Positions 34,799 through 46,443 of a stretch of DNA of 64,000 bases are shown one piece after another. The first letter of the stretch is position 1. Each line of letters starts with the position of its first letter. Source of the DNA: Rhizophagus clarus (Eukaryota; Glomeromycota; Glomeromycetes; Glomerales; Glomeraceae). Under the pieces are notes generated by a model, which was not told where the DNA came from, did no database searches, and saw only the letters and a program-made list of their open reading frames with translations. Both the position numbers and the translations under genes were made by a program. The stretch covers positions 124,001 through 188,000 of the forward strand of contig BLAL01000077.1 in NCBI GenBank assembly GCA_015698045.1. The letters are read 5' to 3'.

Positions 34799-36598
34799 TT
34801 ACTTTTTTCTATATAAAGTACGTTTTACAACTTTAGCAATTACATCTGTATTTGGAAAAGTTAATTCTTCTAAATTTTCCGCGTACGGAGTGGGAATATC
34901 TGATAAATCAAAGAAGTGATTAGTAAATTATAATTATAATATTAGACTAATTCATTATAATTACCAGCACAGGTTACCCTTTCTACTGGAGCATCTAAAT
35001 AGTCAAATGCTTCCGTTTCCATTACTATAGCACATATTTCACTACCAACGCCAAATTGGGGAAATCCTGCTTCAACGGTTACCAAATGATTAGTTTTCTT
35101 CACTGAATTTACAATTGCATCAACGTCAAGCGGTCTAATTGAACGCAAATTAATAATTTCAGAGGAAATTCCTTCTTCACTATGCAATTTTTCAGCTGCT
35201 TCTAGACAATAATTTATTGATCTTGAATGTGATACAATAGTTACATCCTTGCCTTCACGTACTATTTTTGCTTTCCCGATTGGTAGAACAAAATCTTGTG
35301 ACATTGCTTCATGAGACATTGGAAAAGAAACCCCGTATTGAAGTTCATTTTCTAACACAACTACAGGATTAGGATCTCTTATTGCAGCCTGTTAAATTCA
35401 TAAGGTACTTAATTAGTCAATCTTAAAGAAATTCGGAAAAAAAAATATAATATACCTTCAATAAACCTTTTGCATCTTCACTATCCCATGGAGAAACTAC
35501 CTTTAACCCAGGAATAGCACCATACCATGCTGAGTAATCTTGTGAATGTTGAGCGGCAACGCCAGCAGCCGAGCCATTTGGCCCACGAAAAACTATTGGG
35601 CATGTTACAGTACCACCAGACATATATAATATCTTTGCTGCAGAATTAACTACGTGATCAATTGCCTTTATGTATAAGAATGACACACATTTAATTGATG
35701 ATAGAATAAATTTATAAAACAAAAAGTATAACTCGTAAATTTAACTAACTTGCATGGAAAAATTAAATGTCATAAATTCACAAATTGGCCTTAATCCCGA
35801 TAATGCTGCACCAACAGCTAAACCTGCAAAACCCGCTTCCGTGATTGGTGTGTCAATCACCCTTTTTGGGCCAAATTTATCAAGTAGGCCCTTTGATACC
35901 TAATATTAAAGATCAAAAATGTAAATGTAAATTAAAAGAGTATAATAAAAGAACTATTTTAAAACAATTTACGCTTTACCTTATAAGCACCATTATATTG
36001 AGCAACTTCTTCGCCGATCAAAAAAACACGTTCATCACGAATAAGTTCTTCTTCAAGCGCAATATTCAAAGCGTCTCTTACGGCCATCTAAAAATAATAA
36101 TAACCATCAAAAAGTATTTCTCTGTTTATACAACAAGTAAGAATAATGCTCCAGAAACAGGATAATTATAATAAGGGAAAATAATTGATAAGACCAAATT
36201 AAAATAAAAAATGGTATTTCAGCCAAAATATAAGTGGATATTGTGGCCTCTATTATAAATATTTGAGTTGTATGTTACTAGTCGCGTCCATACTAACTAA
36301 TTTTTAAGTAAAAAACATATGATATCATTAAATATCCGCGTTTGTAAGTTGTGCTCATTCGTTTAGCGTAAGTAACAACTAAATTTACTCATAATAAGAA
36401 CTAAGGAAATATAAAAAATAATTGCTTAAATAATATTAATAATCTCACCGTAATTTCGTTTGAAGTCGCAAGGTTTCGCTTTTGCAAGAGTAAAGGACTA
36501 AAGCATGGTATGAAATGTCTTTTCCTTGCCTGTTTTAAAGAGCTAATTACAGAGGACTTGACAAATTTTTGCAATATTGCGCTATTCATAATGAACAC
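34799..36598 (-). CDS. PDB1: Pyruvate dehydrogenase E1 component, beta subunit (mitochondrial)
   Basis: This subunit works with E1-alpha in thiamine-diphosphate-dependent decarboxylation of pyruvate in the mitochondrial matrix. The N-terminus is a presequence (basic, no acids: [20 protein letters not shown]). Mature blocks are [137 protein letters not shown] and the C-terminal swivel domain with [14 protein letters not shown] and [16 protein letters not shown]. The last exon ends [11 protein letters not shown]. Intron 1 is unusually long for this window (about 360 bp, ends near 36089). Two in-frame ATGs are possible starts (36598 and 36589). It is divergent from panB. Confidence 0.97.
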
Positions 36599-36825
36599 TA
36601 TATTTTAATATTGATATTAGCCGAGGAAATTTATCTTTGATCGTCAAAAATTTGTCATACCATACTGATTTTCTTAATTTTTTTTTTTTGTAGATTTATA
36701 CATAAACATAATCGCGCGAAGGGATTCACCTCGGCTTTCGGATAAAACAAATACACGTGTATTATACTTCAATAAAAATAAATGTATTATGGATATTGGT
36801 GCTACTTACCGATTCCTCCCTTACA
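36599..36825. promoter_or_regulatory. Bidirectional promoter between PDB1 and panB
   Basis: 227 bp separate the two start codons. CACGTG lies at 36754-36759 (ATACACGTGTAT), 67 bp upstream of the panB ATG. The arrangement would allow joint control of acetyl-CoA entry (PDH) and pantothenate/CoA synthesis, which is an inference. Confidence 0.55.
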
Positions 36826-38178
36826 ATGAATTCAACAGCAAATATGAAGAATTTTGCATCATTTTGGCAGAAACAGTTATTAAATTTAAGGATAAAGAAT
36901 TATAGTTCGATAGGTGTTAATACATCCAAACCAAGTAAGATTTATTTATTATCCTTTTTTGTGTAAAAAAAAAAAAATTTTTTAAAACGGTTTTTGCTTG
37001 ATTTGCTTTAATCAGATCGGGCAAAAGTTACGATAAATACTATACAAAAGCTGTATAAAAGTAAAGAGCCAATTACTGTGCTTACTGCACATGATTATCC
37101 TACAGGATTATTCGTCGAAAAAGCCGGGATTGAAATTTGTCTTGTGGGCGATTCATTGGGAATGGTAGCATTAGGTTATCAAAATACTTCACCAATTACT
37201 ATGGAGGTATTATGTTTAATTTTAGAAATTAAAATTTTTTTTTTTTTTATTAACATTACTTACTATTTACAAAGGAGATGCTTCATCATTGTCGAGCTGT
37301 TACAAGAGGTGCAAAATCTCCTTTCTTCGTTGGAGATATGCCATTTGGGAGCTACGAAACGAGTCCCACAGATGCATTGAAAAACGCTATTCGTTTCATT
37401 AAAGAAGGAAATATGGAGGTATTATATTCATATTTGACGAATCGAGTTTATTTATGATTTACAATTATTTTTATTAGGGCGTCAAATTAGAGGGTGGATC
37501 AGAAATGTTAGAAACGATTCAAAAAATCACAAGAATAGGAATTCCTGTAATGGGCCACATAGGATTAACACCACAGCGACAATCTTCTTTAGGTGGATAT
37601 AAAATTCAGGGAAAGACTGCTGACAAAGTAAGTGGCTTTATTTGTACCATTTTTTACCTAATTTATTTTAATTCCTTGTTTATAATACAGGCAAAGAAAC
37701 TTATCGAAGATGCAAAAGTTCTTCAAGAAGCAGGTTGTTTTGCTATAGTGCTTGAAGCAATACCTGGACCTATTGCTACTTGTATGACGAAAATGTTACA
37801 TATACCGACTATAGGCATTGGTGCAGGTGCCGGCACAAGTGGACAAGTCTTAGTTCAACAAGATATGTTGGGTATTTTTGATCGTTTTATGCCTCGGTAA
37901 GTTACAATGAGAATACTTATATACTTTGCAAATTGGTCACATATTTAAATATCATGACTATTAATTTTAAATGACTATTAATTTTAAATCATAATAGCTT
38001 TTGCAAACAATATGCTAAACTTGATAAGATTGTTACTGATGCAATCAAAGCTTATCGTGAAGAAGTAAAGGCTGGAACATTTCCTGCAAAAGAACACAGT
38101 TATCCAATAGAAAAAGAGGAATATGATAAGTTTGTACAATTTATTAACGGAAATGAAAACAGTTCATTAGATAAATAA
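36826..38178 (+). CDS. panB: 3-methyl-2-oxobutanoate hydroxymethyltransferase (ketopantoate synthase)
   Basis: The enzyme makes ketopantoate from alpha-ketoisovalerate and methylene-tetrahydrofolate, the first step to pantothenate and CoA (ECM31 in yeast). Blocks in order: [132 protein letters not shown] and [20 protein letters not shown]. The metal-binding Asp of VGDSLG and VGDMPF and the Glu of VLEAIP are present. Five short introns are visible. The N-terminal 36 residues ([19 protein letters not shown]) could be a mitochondrial presequence. The stop is at 38178, 129 bp from the convergent SEC13 stop. Confidence 0.96.
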
Positions 38179-38306
38179 GCATATTTATATTTTGATTTTT
38201 TTTTTAGTATGATATAAAATAATGTGTTTTTTAATAAATTTAAATGTTCTTGCTATTAATTAAAATTTTCTCCTCTCTATATTATAAATAATTATAATTA
38301 TTATAA

Positions 38307-39681
38307 TTAATCATCTAATTCTTGTACTTTTTCCCATTCACCTTTCAAATTTTCTTGCCACAATGTTACTTTATTATCACCAGATGCCACAGCCAAGATT
38401 GTACCTGACATGGACCAACTTACGGACCAAACCACGTCAAGAAATTTTTCGGGTTTAAGAAATTTTTTTACCCAAGAAGAAGTAAGATTATTCTTCTTCC
38501 AGATTATAACGGTTTTATCCTGTTTTAAAAAAAATTTGTTTAATTTTGGAGCCATAACTATTTTATGAAAAAGCATTTCACACCTGAGAACAACTAGCTA
38601 AGTAGTTTTGTGGAAGCCCAAAATTTGGAGCCCATGCAACATCACGAACCCAGTCTGTATGACCTTCCAGAATCTCCTCTTCTTTCCATTCTTTAGTATC
38701 TTCACTACAAAAGAAACCGATTTGTTTAATAAATAATAAATATTAAATGAGAGCGTACACAGTGTAATACGCAATAATACCTATAAGCCCAAATTTTTAC
38801 TAAATTATCGCATCCACATGAAGCGAATCTTTTGGAAACATTAACATTCGGTGCGCCTCCAGTAACTTGAACAAGAGCACCTGGTATTGTAGCTGGTGCC
38901 CAAGACACACTATTTGCACCAATACTATGGGCTTCAAGAACAACTGCATCCCATGAACCATCATCTATAAGGAATATTAAGGATTCAGAAAATATTAAAA
39001 ATAATGATGAAGCAAATTAAGGTCTAAATACCTTTAAAAGTAAGGACAGAAACTTTTCCATCTGAAGAAGCACAAGCTAAAATAGGACCAAGTTCATGAG
39101 GTCCCCATGCCACAGAATTTACTATAAACAATAAAACAAAGTAACAAAAGTGGAACATAAATGGTATGAAAATTTAAGAAAGAAAATTGACATCTAACAT
39201 TTACCGGATGCTGTGTGCAAAGTGTGTTCTTTGATTTTTTTCCATGAGCCAGCACCATGATCTTTCCAGATAAATACTTTACCATCATAAGAACATGATG
39301 CTAATATAACGCCAAACTTTGGATGAGCCCAATCTACTTGCCACACAGGACCATCATGCCTAAAAATATGCAAAATAAAATTGAATATACTTCGACGAAT
39401 CGTACTTCAACGTAGACAAAGGACTAACCCTTTCAGTGTTTCCACTTCTCGTCGCTCTTCACCATCAAGATCAAATATTTTGATGGTGCGATCTGAAGAA
39501 CAGGTAGCCAACTTTAGCCCATAGTAATCGAGTTGAGCATCATGCTAAAGAAGTTTAAAATGTCAAATATTCAATCAATATAAAACTGCTTGTAAGAGCT
39601 ATTTATAATACTTGCCACCATATCTTCATGATGTGTTTCAAGACCTTGATGAACGAAGTTTTTTGATTTTTCAACAGACAT
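38307..39681 (-). CDS. SEC13: SEC13, WD40 protein of COPII and the nuclear pore
   Basis: This is a six-bladed beta-propeller that pairs with Sec31 in the outer COPII coat and with Nup145C/Nup96 in the Y-complex. The start is [20 protein letters not shown] at 39681. Blades include [120 protein letters not shown] and [20 protein letters not shown]. The C-terminal end EKVQELDD is as expected. About seven exons; roughly 310 residues, the usual size. The gene is convergent with panB. Confidence 0.97.
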
Positions 39682-40562
39682 TATTCAAAATTGACAAATT
39701 TTTCTTCTAAAACCAAGACGACGCCAAAAAAACACGTTCAAAAATTTACACGGTGCGAGTTTTGATTGGTTAAAAAATTCAGATATAGGTCGATCAGCTT
39801 TTATCGTTTTTTCTTTGATGTTTATATTGTTAAATTTGGTCTATTTCGCATTGTTCTTTTTACACAACCAGTATGAAGCAAGCACTTTGTCAGAACTCTT
39901 TCGTTATGAAACCTAAATATGCAACTTTCTTGATAGAATAATTAATTATTAATTATTCTTATTTTTTAACCTAAGTAGATTAATAAGTAGTTTATATAAA
40001 TTTGTTTTTTAAGACTTTTATTATTAAACTTGTTAAACTGAAAATTTTATTAAACTCGACAATTTTCGGCAAAAATATTACATTCTATATATTTATTTTA
40101 AATTTATAGAAGATGGAATGAAAAAGCGTGAAAGTTATGAAAAAAACGCTATAAATCTTATTTGTAGTATTTTTAGCTCGTGGCGCAGCAATTTTCGAAA
40201 ACAAGTCATCAAGGGTCTTTTTCTTTGGCACAAAGCTTTTAAACTTGTTATGTAAATGTAATTTACTTGCTCTGCAAGTTTACTTAGGAGTCGGAAGAAG
40301 GCTTTGTTGATAAATGATTGATTTTACCGCTTGCCGAACATTTCCAAAATGATTTAGCGAAAGAAAAATTTGGCAAATAAATATTTATAACCGCAAAAAC
40401 ACGCAAAATTAAATGGACTCATACAGCAGCCCCCAAATTTCTCCGGGTCTACATATATCACGTGACTTTTCGGTGTGATGTTTAACTGTCACCAACCACG
40501 TGATTGCGGAGAACGCGCTGACTCAGCGACAGTTTTTTTCGAGTGGTCAAAATCTTATACTA
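39682..40562. promoter_or_regulatory. Upstream region of SEC13, with two CACGTG motifs
   Basis: Less AT-rich than other spacers but no gene found. CACGTG lies at 40459-40464 (TATCACGTGACTT) and at 40497-40502 (CCACGTGATTG). Their target gene is unclear, because the pogo-like insertion at 40563 separates them from GPALPP1, for which they may be the original upstream sequence. Confidence 0.35.
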
Positions 40563-40731
40563 CCGTAAAATCTCAACCCCTTTTTTACAATCACGTGATT
40601 GTAAAATTGGTAGGGGTGTTTAATTTTGATTTATTATAGATCTTTGATCAGTATTACACGCTTCTATCTCCTAAAAAAAAAATTTTTTACGCGTTTATAT
40701 TAATAGAGATTTAAAATATTTTTTATTGAAA

Positions 40732-42102
40732 ATGACACAGAAAAAAGTAGGTGTAAGACAGCGTACATCATATTCACTCGAAGAAAAACTAGTAGTAGTT
40801 AAGTACGCTCAAGAAAATAGAAGAAATGCCGCGGCAAAGCATTTTAATTTAGATGCTCCAATGGTAGGAAGATGGATAAAACAAAGTAGTAGTTGGGAAG
40901 AGAAAACAAAAAAAAGATACGTGTTGGAACTCCAGGAAGAATAGCTTTTTATCCTGAAGCAGAAAAGTTTTTGTATAACTGGATAATTGAACAAAGAAAA
41001 AAAGGGTTTGCTGTTAATTATATTTCAATGAGATTACAAATGTGTAAAATTCTCAAAGAACCTGTGATTCAAGCATTATATCCAGCAGGAGAGTATGAAT
41101 TTCAAGGGAATCTATCTTGGATTAATTCTTTTATGAAACGATTTGGTTTGTCATTAAGAAGAACCAAAATTTCACAAAAACTGCCTGAAGATATAGAACA
41201 AAAATTGGATGAATTTTGACGGTTTGTTATAAGGCTGAGAACACAATATAATTTTGATTTGAATAACATTTTCAATATGGACGAAACCCCTGTGTGGTTT
41301 GATATGGCAGGAAACATGACGGTTAATAATAAAGGTGATAAAACAGTACATATTCGTACTACTGGGAATGATAAAAATCATTTTACCGTAGTTTTAACTT
41401 GTTCAGCAGGTATTAAATTTTATTTTTTTATATATATTTATTCAAATCTAATAAATTTATTATAATTACTTATTAAATGGCACGAAATATCCACCAATTT
41501 GTATTTTCAAGGGTAAACAACTTCCTCGAGGTGAAGTTATTCCAAAAGGTGTTATTTGCTGGTTCCAAGATAATGGATGGATGACCTCAGATTTAATGAA
41601 AAATTATATAGATTTTTTGTTTAGGATTCGGATGTCAGAAAATTTATCAAAAGAATCTGCCATGATAGTTTATGATTCTTTTCGTGGTCATTTGGAGGAA
41701 AGTGTTAAAATTAAATTTAAGCAACATAATTTTCATTTAGCTATTATCTCTGCGGGATTAACTAGTGTATGTCAACCATTGGATGTATCAATAAACAAAC
41801 CTTTTAAAGATAATTTACGAAAAGAATGGCATGAATGGATGAGTAGGGGTGGTTCAGGTGTAACCGCAGCAGGTAACTTAAAAAGAGCAAGAATTAGCGA
41901 TGTATGCGGATGGGTCAAAAGATCTTGGGATGCTGTTTCAGATCAAATAATTTTCAATTCATTTAAAAAGTGTTCTATCTCAAATTTGTTAGATGGATCA
42001 GAGGACGATATGGTCTATGAAGAAATCGATAAATTGATTGCAGAGTATGAAAAAGAAAATTTAGAAGAGTTTGATGATGACGTTGAAATTGTTAGCAATT
42101 AA
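40732..42102 (+). pseudogene. Pogo/Tigger-like transposase with several lesions
   Basis: Start MTQKKVGVRQRTSYSLEEK, with the same HTH order as the copy at 28546 (VVVKYAQENRRNAAAKHFN, DAPMVGRWIK). The core contains NMDETPVWFDMAGNMT, SAMIVYDSFRGHLEESVK and LTSVCQPLDVSINKPFKDN. Lesions visible: a frameshift in the run of A near 40905-40915, an in-frame TGA at 41217-41219 where a coding residue is expected, and loss of the intron acceptor near 41477 (AA instead of AG before ATGGCACGAAATATCC). Protein similarity to the first copy is high but clearly not recent, so these are two lineages. Confidence 0.85.
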
Positions 42103-42222
42103 ATAGTAATTTGATTTAAATAATTCAAATAAAAAATTTCCTACATAAAGTTCTTTTTCATGTATTCTTAGTAAGGTTAATGGCCGAAATTTTCTGCATA
42201 ATTTTAAGTTTTAATGTCACAT

Positions 42223-42297
42223 CTAAAAATAAAAGAAAAAAAAAAAGTTAAAAATACTTAAATTTTTTTTAAAATACGCTTGTTCGCCATTACTTAC
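42223..42297 (-). other. Intron-like module antisense to the second pogo transposase
   Basis: On the minus strand AAAG|GTAAGTAATGG is followed by a TTTTTAAC branch-like word and TTCTTTTATTTTTAG, 75 bp in all. It is at the same place and in the same orientation relative to the transposase as the modules at 26890-27077 (74 and 76 bp). The two elements may therefore both make a spliced antisense RNA. Confidence 0.4.
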
Positions 42298-42662
42298 CTT
42301 TAACAGGCTATCTAAGAAGTCCAATATATTCACAAAAAGAAAAGAAATGCTGAAATATTTCTTAACTCATACTCTTTCCTTTTAAATTAATTTTAGTATT
42401 TTACCCGTTCGTTTTATAAACTCTAAAAAATTTTTTTTTCATTTTTTTTTTTAAAAAAAAAAATTTATTTAATCTGACGCTCACATTTTATTTTTGGTAT
42501 AAGGGGTGCTTAAATTCGGGGGTGTTTAATTTTAGTTTATGCGAACATTGCAGCGAAAGTGATGGAGGTGCTTAAATTTGGTAGGTGCTTAAATTCGAGA
42601 TTTTACGGTATTCGTCACAAACAGGAGTAAATGCTGGCTGCGCCACAAATGACTATTATACT

Positions 42663-42668
42663 CACGTG
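42663..42668. promoter_or_regulatory. CACGTG motif upstream of GPALPP1
   Basis: ACTCACGTGATTATT lies 66 bp before the start codon, at a similar distance to the motif before panB. Confidence 0.5.
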
Positions 42669-42733
42669 ATTATTAACCAATCATAACTTTAAACGGTGAT
42701 CTAAGTTGTAGTCGACGAAACTAAAATTTACAA

Positions 42734-43917
42734 ATGTCGGAAGAAATTGGTCCACAAATTCCAGCTCATTTACTCTTAAACACTTCTAATTGTAATGAGG
42801 AGGGAGCATCTGTACCAGGAATTGGCCCGCAATTATGCGACTCACTTAAGCGAGCTTCTAAACAAGACTCTGATATTTCTGAGAATGCTGTTATTGGTCC
42901 ATTGTTACCTCAAGAAAGAGATCTTCCTAATTGTAAAAAACGTACAGTTGGCCCCGCTGTAATGCCCCCTCCAGGATATAGTCACCAAGAAGAGGAGGAA
43001 AACATAATAGGACCAATACTGCCGAAGGATTTTAAAGAAGGGAGTGATGACAGTAGTTTACAAGAAACAATCCAAGAATTTGAGGAACGAGCAGAGAGAA
43101 TGCGAAAAGCTCTTGAAGTTGGTATTTTATTTCTTTATTTAATTTATTCTATTAGTAAATTAAACTATTTAAATATTATAGCCAAATGATCAAGATGATA
43201 AACCTTTACAACGTGGAGAATGGATGCTGGTGCCGCCGGAAACAAAATTTCTTGGAGGTCAGTTCTAGACATACTGAGAATTTGTGAACAATATTAAAAC
43301 AAATCAAAATAAATTTTAATTATATATAGAGACTCCAATTAATATGCGATCACGCCAATTCAAGAAGAGAGCACAAGACCCGAGTGATAGTGATAATTCA
43401 CTTTGGACGGAGACTCCTGCTGAAAGAGAAGAAAGGCTGAGAAAACAAGTGTGACCAAATTTATCTGTTAATTTATATTCGTTTTACTTACTTACTGATT
43501 CTCAAATTATTTAGGCAACTTCTAATCAAAAAAGAAAACATGCCAAAGATGACGATGATGATGATGAACCAGTAAAATATTCTCGCATTGACTTAGAAAC
43601 GGCAGAAAAAGTGAAGGAATATAACGTATGTGTTTGGATTGTTTCTTCATATAATTTTATTCTTCTATAGCGAATTTTATTCTTAATTCTTTTATAAGGA
43701 ATTGTATCGGCCAAAATCCCTTTTAGAGACGCATTCTGAAAGTTACGTTAAATCACGTAAATGGCAAGATGATGACGTAAGTAAACGATCTTTTGATCGC
43801 GAAAAAGATGTATTAGGTACACGTCGTATGGATCCACGCAAGCGCAAAGAGTTCTTGGACAATGCAAAAGGACTAAATTCAAAATTTGGGCACGGTAAAC
43901 ATGGATCGTTTTTGTAA
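42734..43917 (+). CDS. GPALPP1: GPALPP1-like protein (DUF3752)
   Basis: The N-terminal part repeats the family motif: IGPQIPAHLL, GIGPQLC, VIGPLLPQE, VGPAVMPPPGY and IIGPILPKDF. A charged middle part includes QETIQEFEERAERMRKAL, then GEWMLVPPETKFLG and MRSRQFKKRAQDPSD. The C-terminal DUF3752 region includes WTETPAEREERLRKQ, KHAKDDDDDDEPVKYSRI and RRMDPRKRKEFLDNAKGLNS, ending in GHGKHGSFL. Five exons with short introns; the protein is about 290 residues, as in fungal members. The function is not established; a nuclear or splicing-linked role is a guess from composition. A pogo-like element ends 125 bp upstream. Confidence 0.92.
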
Positions 43918-45280
43918 TAGAAAAATTGCACAAAACTTAATACGTGAACGATTGGTCGCAAATAGATTACAATATGTTATTCATCAGTTTCAACTTATCA
44001 TCATTAAAAAACAATATATAATTATCGGAAATAAGTTAAATAATCAGATAAGTTGAATGGTATCCAATCTGTTCCTTAAAAAATTTTATTCAATCGTAAT
44101 TATTGTATATTGTATAAACATAACTGATAATATAATTTTAATTTTGCAAACTAATGTTTTGTTTTGTATAAAGTTAAATAATACAATTTATACATGATAT
44201 ATTTCATTTACTTATTAATATTTATTATTATTAATATTTAATCAGTCTTATAATAATAATAAAATTTTTAAAATTTTGAATTTGTGATTTACAGTAGATT
44301 TAGTCAGAATATAAAAATTGAATTTGTAACTTTAAAAAACTTATATTGTATGCAAATGCAATAATTGTTGATCTTACCTTTATATATATATTTTGGGTTC
44401 TTGACTTCTTGTATAGTTGTATATCAAAATCTTCTTTTAAATTACAAAATTTTTTTTGTGTTAAAATTTCACCAAGTTTTGAACTAATAATTTAGTAAAA
44501 ACCTTTCTAATTACATTTAATAATATGATTGGTTTAATATTAATCATATTATATTTGAATTTATTTGGTTTTGAAATTGGGATGATTGTGAAAATTTTTC
44601 ATTTTTAAGTATAATTCTTATTTTAATAATAGTATTAAAAAGGTATAAAAAAAAGATTAATAAATTCCACTGTTAAATTGGATAAAATTGTGTATGAGAT
44701 GCCTGATATGCTGGCTAAAGAAGCTTTATTTATATCTTTTAACATTGCTACCCATTTAACTAATATGATTTTATCCATTATATTTGCCAGCTTGTAAAAG
44801 TATTTTCTAAATTAATATTGATATATTTCCACTGCTTTGTCTTTAATCTCCGCAAATAAAATAATTAAATGATTGCAAATTTAATTGTAACTATATAAGA
44901 ATACTTTTATTTAATCTATAAAAAAATGTTAAATATAATATAGTATTTATAAAAAAATTTATAATATACAATAAATGCAACTGAAAAAACCTCATATAAA
45001 TCTTAATAATTTTAAGAATCATAGAATAAATTATTATATTAATACATAATATTTTTATAATAAACCCAAACTCTAATCTAATTCTAATATGTCTCCTGGT
45101 GTAAGTTATATTAGTTAATTTAAATGCAAATTTCATTACAAAATTTTTTTTTTTAATTGAAAGTACGCATTTTTTTCTTTTTTTACAACTGAAATTATAG
45201 AAAATGGTATTTAAATAATTCAATACTTTTAATATCTTTACATTAATACTTAAATGTTCATGTTAGGTTATTTAATTATT
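43918..45280. other. AT-rich intergenic region between convergent GPALPP1 and SFT2
   Basis: It holds the 3' sides of both genes. Around 44690-44840 the minus strand shows a weak coding trace (ANIMDKIILVKWVAMLKDIN) with stops around it, perhaps a fragment of an old gene or repeat. Nothing else seen. Confidence 0.4.
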
Positions 45281-45859
45281 CTAAACTGGTAATACTTGGC
45301 GCGCAATCATGCGTGATCCCACTTGTAATGTACCAACTCCTCCTGGTAAATATGAGACAGTATACCTATACAAATAATATATTGTTATTATTATTATGGT
45401 ATATAACAAAATCAATTATATAAACTTACCATATAAGTGCTATAACTTGTATAATACTAAACAGAAGAGTGAGAAGGGTACTTTGTATCTTTTACAAAGA
45501 AAATGTTAATTAGTATAAATGGAAATGCGAAGGTATAACACAAATATTGATTGCTCACCCCAATTGCACAATATAACGTTGCTATCATTGATCCTAAATA
45601 AGCAACGGTAAAAGGAATGCGTTCGCGGGAAAGGATATGTTTAAGATGTGCAATTGGCCCATGCAGTAAAGCAAAGCTGCAAAAATAAAATTTATAATTA
45701 CTATATTCAAAAAAGTAGTGATAATAATAAAAAATTCAGAAATTCATAAGTACCTCATTAGAATCAACACACTCCCCATTGTATAAGTTACTGCGAATTT
45801 CCTTGGTTTTAATGCCAAAAGGGGCAAAGTTAAGAAAGCCTATAAAAATTTAAATATAA

Positions 45860-45892
<33 letters not shown>

Positions 45893-46288
45893 TTCAATCA
45901 AAGTGAATAATTTTGTAGTTTACTTACGATTAAAAAGCACAGAACTCCGGCGGCCATACAAACTCCAAAACCTACAAATCTCTAGAATAATATATATTTA
46001 GTACTTTTAAATAAATTAATAAAATAAATTTCAAGAAGTATTTATTAGAACATAATTACTCACCTGCCACCTAGTCAATGTAAACCACTCATCCTCTTCT
46101 TCAACGTTATTATTTGATAACGGTACATATCCTCGTACTCTATTGCTAACACTGCCGAAAAAGTTTGAAGTATTCTCAGTTAATTGGGAGATTGTAGAAG
46201 GTTTGTTAGTGTTAATATTGCTGTTAGAGTTTGAAGCCCAACGAAAAGATCGTAAAGACTCGCGGAATTGCTGTTCACTGGACGACAT
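45281..46288 (-). CDS. SFT2: SFT2-family Golgi vesicle-transport membrane protein
   Basis: SFT2 proteins are four-TM Golgi proteins linked to retrograde fusion of endosome-derived vesicles. The N-terminal cytosolic part (MSSSEQQFRESLRSFRW, then RVRGYVPLSNN and EDEWFTLTRWQRFVGFG) precedes TM1 (GVCMAAGVLCFLIAF), TM2 (FAVTYTMGSVLILMSFALL), the HGPIAHLKHILSRERIPF loop, TM3 (TVAYLGSMIATLYCAI) and TM4 (LLTLLFSIIQVIALIWYTVS). The family-typical SYLPGG follows, with a C-terminal tail ending ARQVLPV. Six exons. It is divergent from the lectin gene with 155 bp between the starts. Confidence 0.93.
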
Positions 46289-46443
46289 TTTTTTAAAAAA
46301 ATGTTCGGAGTACGCTGGCCTTATTTTAAGTGTAACTCAATCACGTGATCAATAAAACTTAGGTAAAGAATTGTTACACAACCATATAAGCCTCTAAATA
46401 AAAATAAGTTCTCTACTATTTTTTACCAACTTTATAAAACACG
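46289..46443. promoter_or_regulatory. Bidirectional promoter of SFT2 and the L-type lectin
   Basis: This 155-bp spacer carries AATCACGTGATCAAT (CACGTG at 46342-46347), 54 bp from the SFT2 start and 97 bp from the lectin start. Both products act in ER-Golgi traffic, so joint regulation is plausible. Confidence 0.6.

Larger units (their letters stand above)
40563..42608 (+). mobile_element. Pogo/Tigger-like DNA transposon, second family member, 2046 bp
   Basis: The inverted ends read CCGTAAAATCTCAACCCC (left) and CCGTAAAATCTCGAATTT (right, inward). TA flanks lie at 40561-40562 and 42609-42610. The first 13 bp are the same as the family at 26614 up to one change, but the subterminal words differ (AACCCC, GTGTTTAATTTT here; GCACCCC there). 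A palindrome CAATCACGTGATTG lies at 40589-40602. It lies only 125 bp upstream of the GPALPP1 start. Confidence 0.88.

Noticed and set aside
44690-44840. Minus-strand coding trace between GPALPP1 and SFT2
   Set aside because: About 35 plausible codons bounded by stops with no family match; too short to call.
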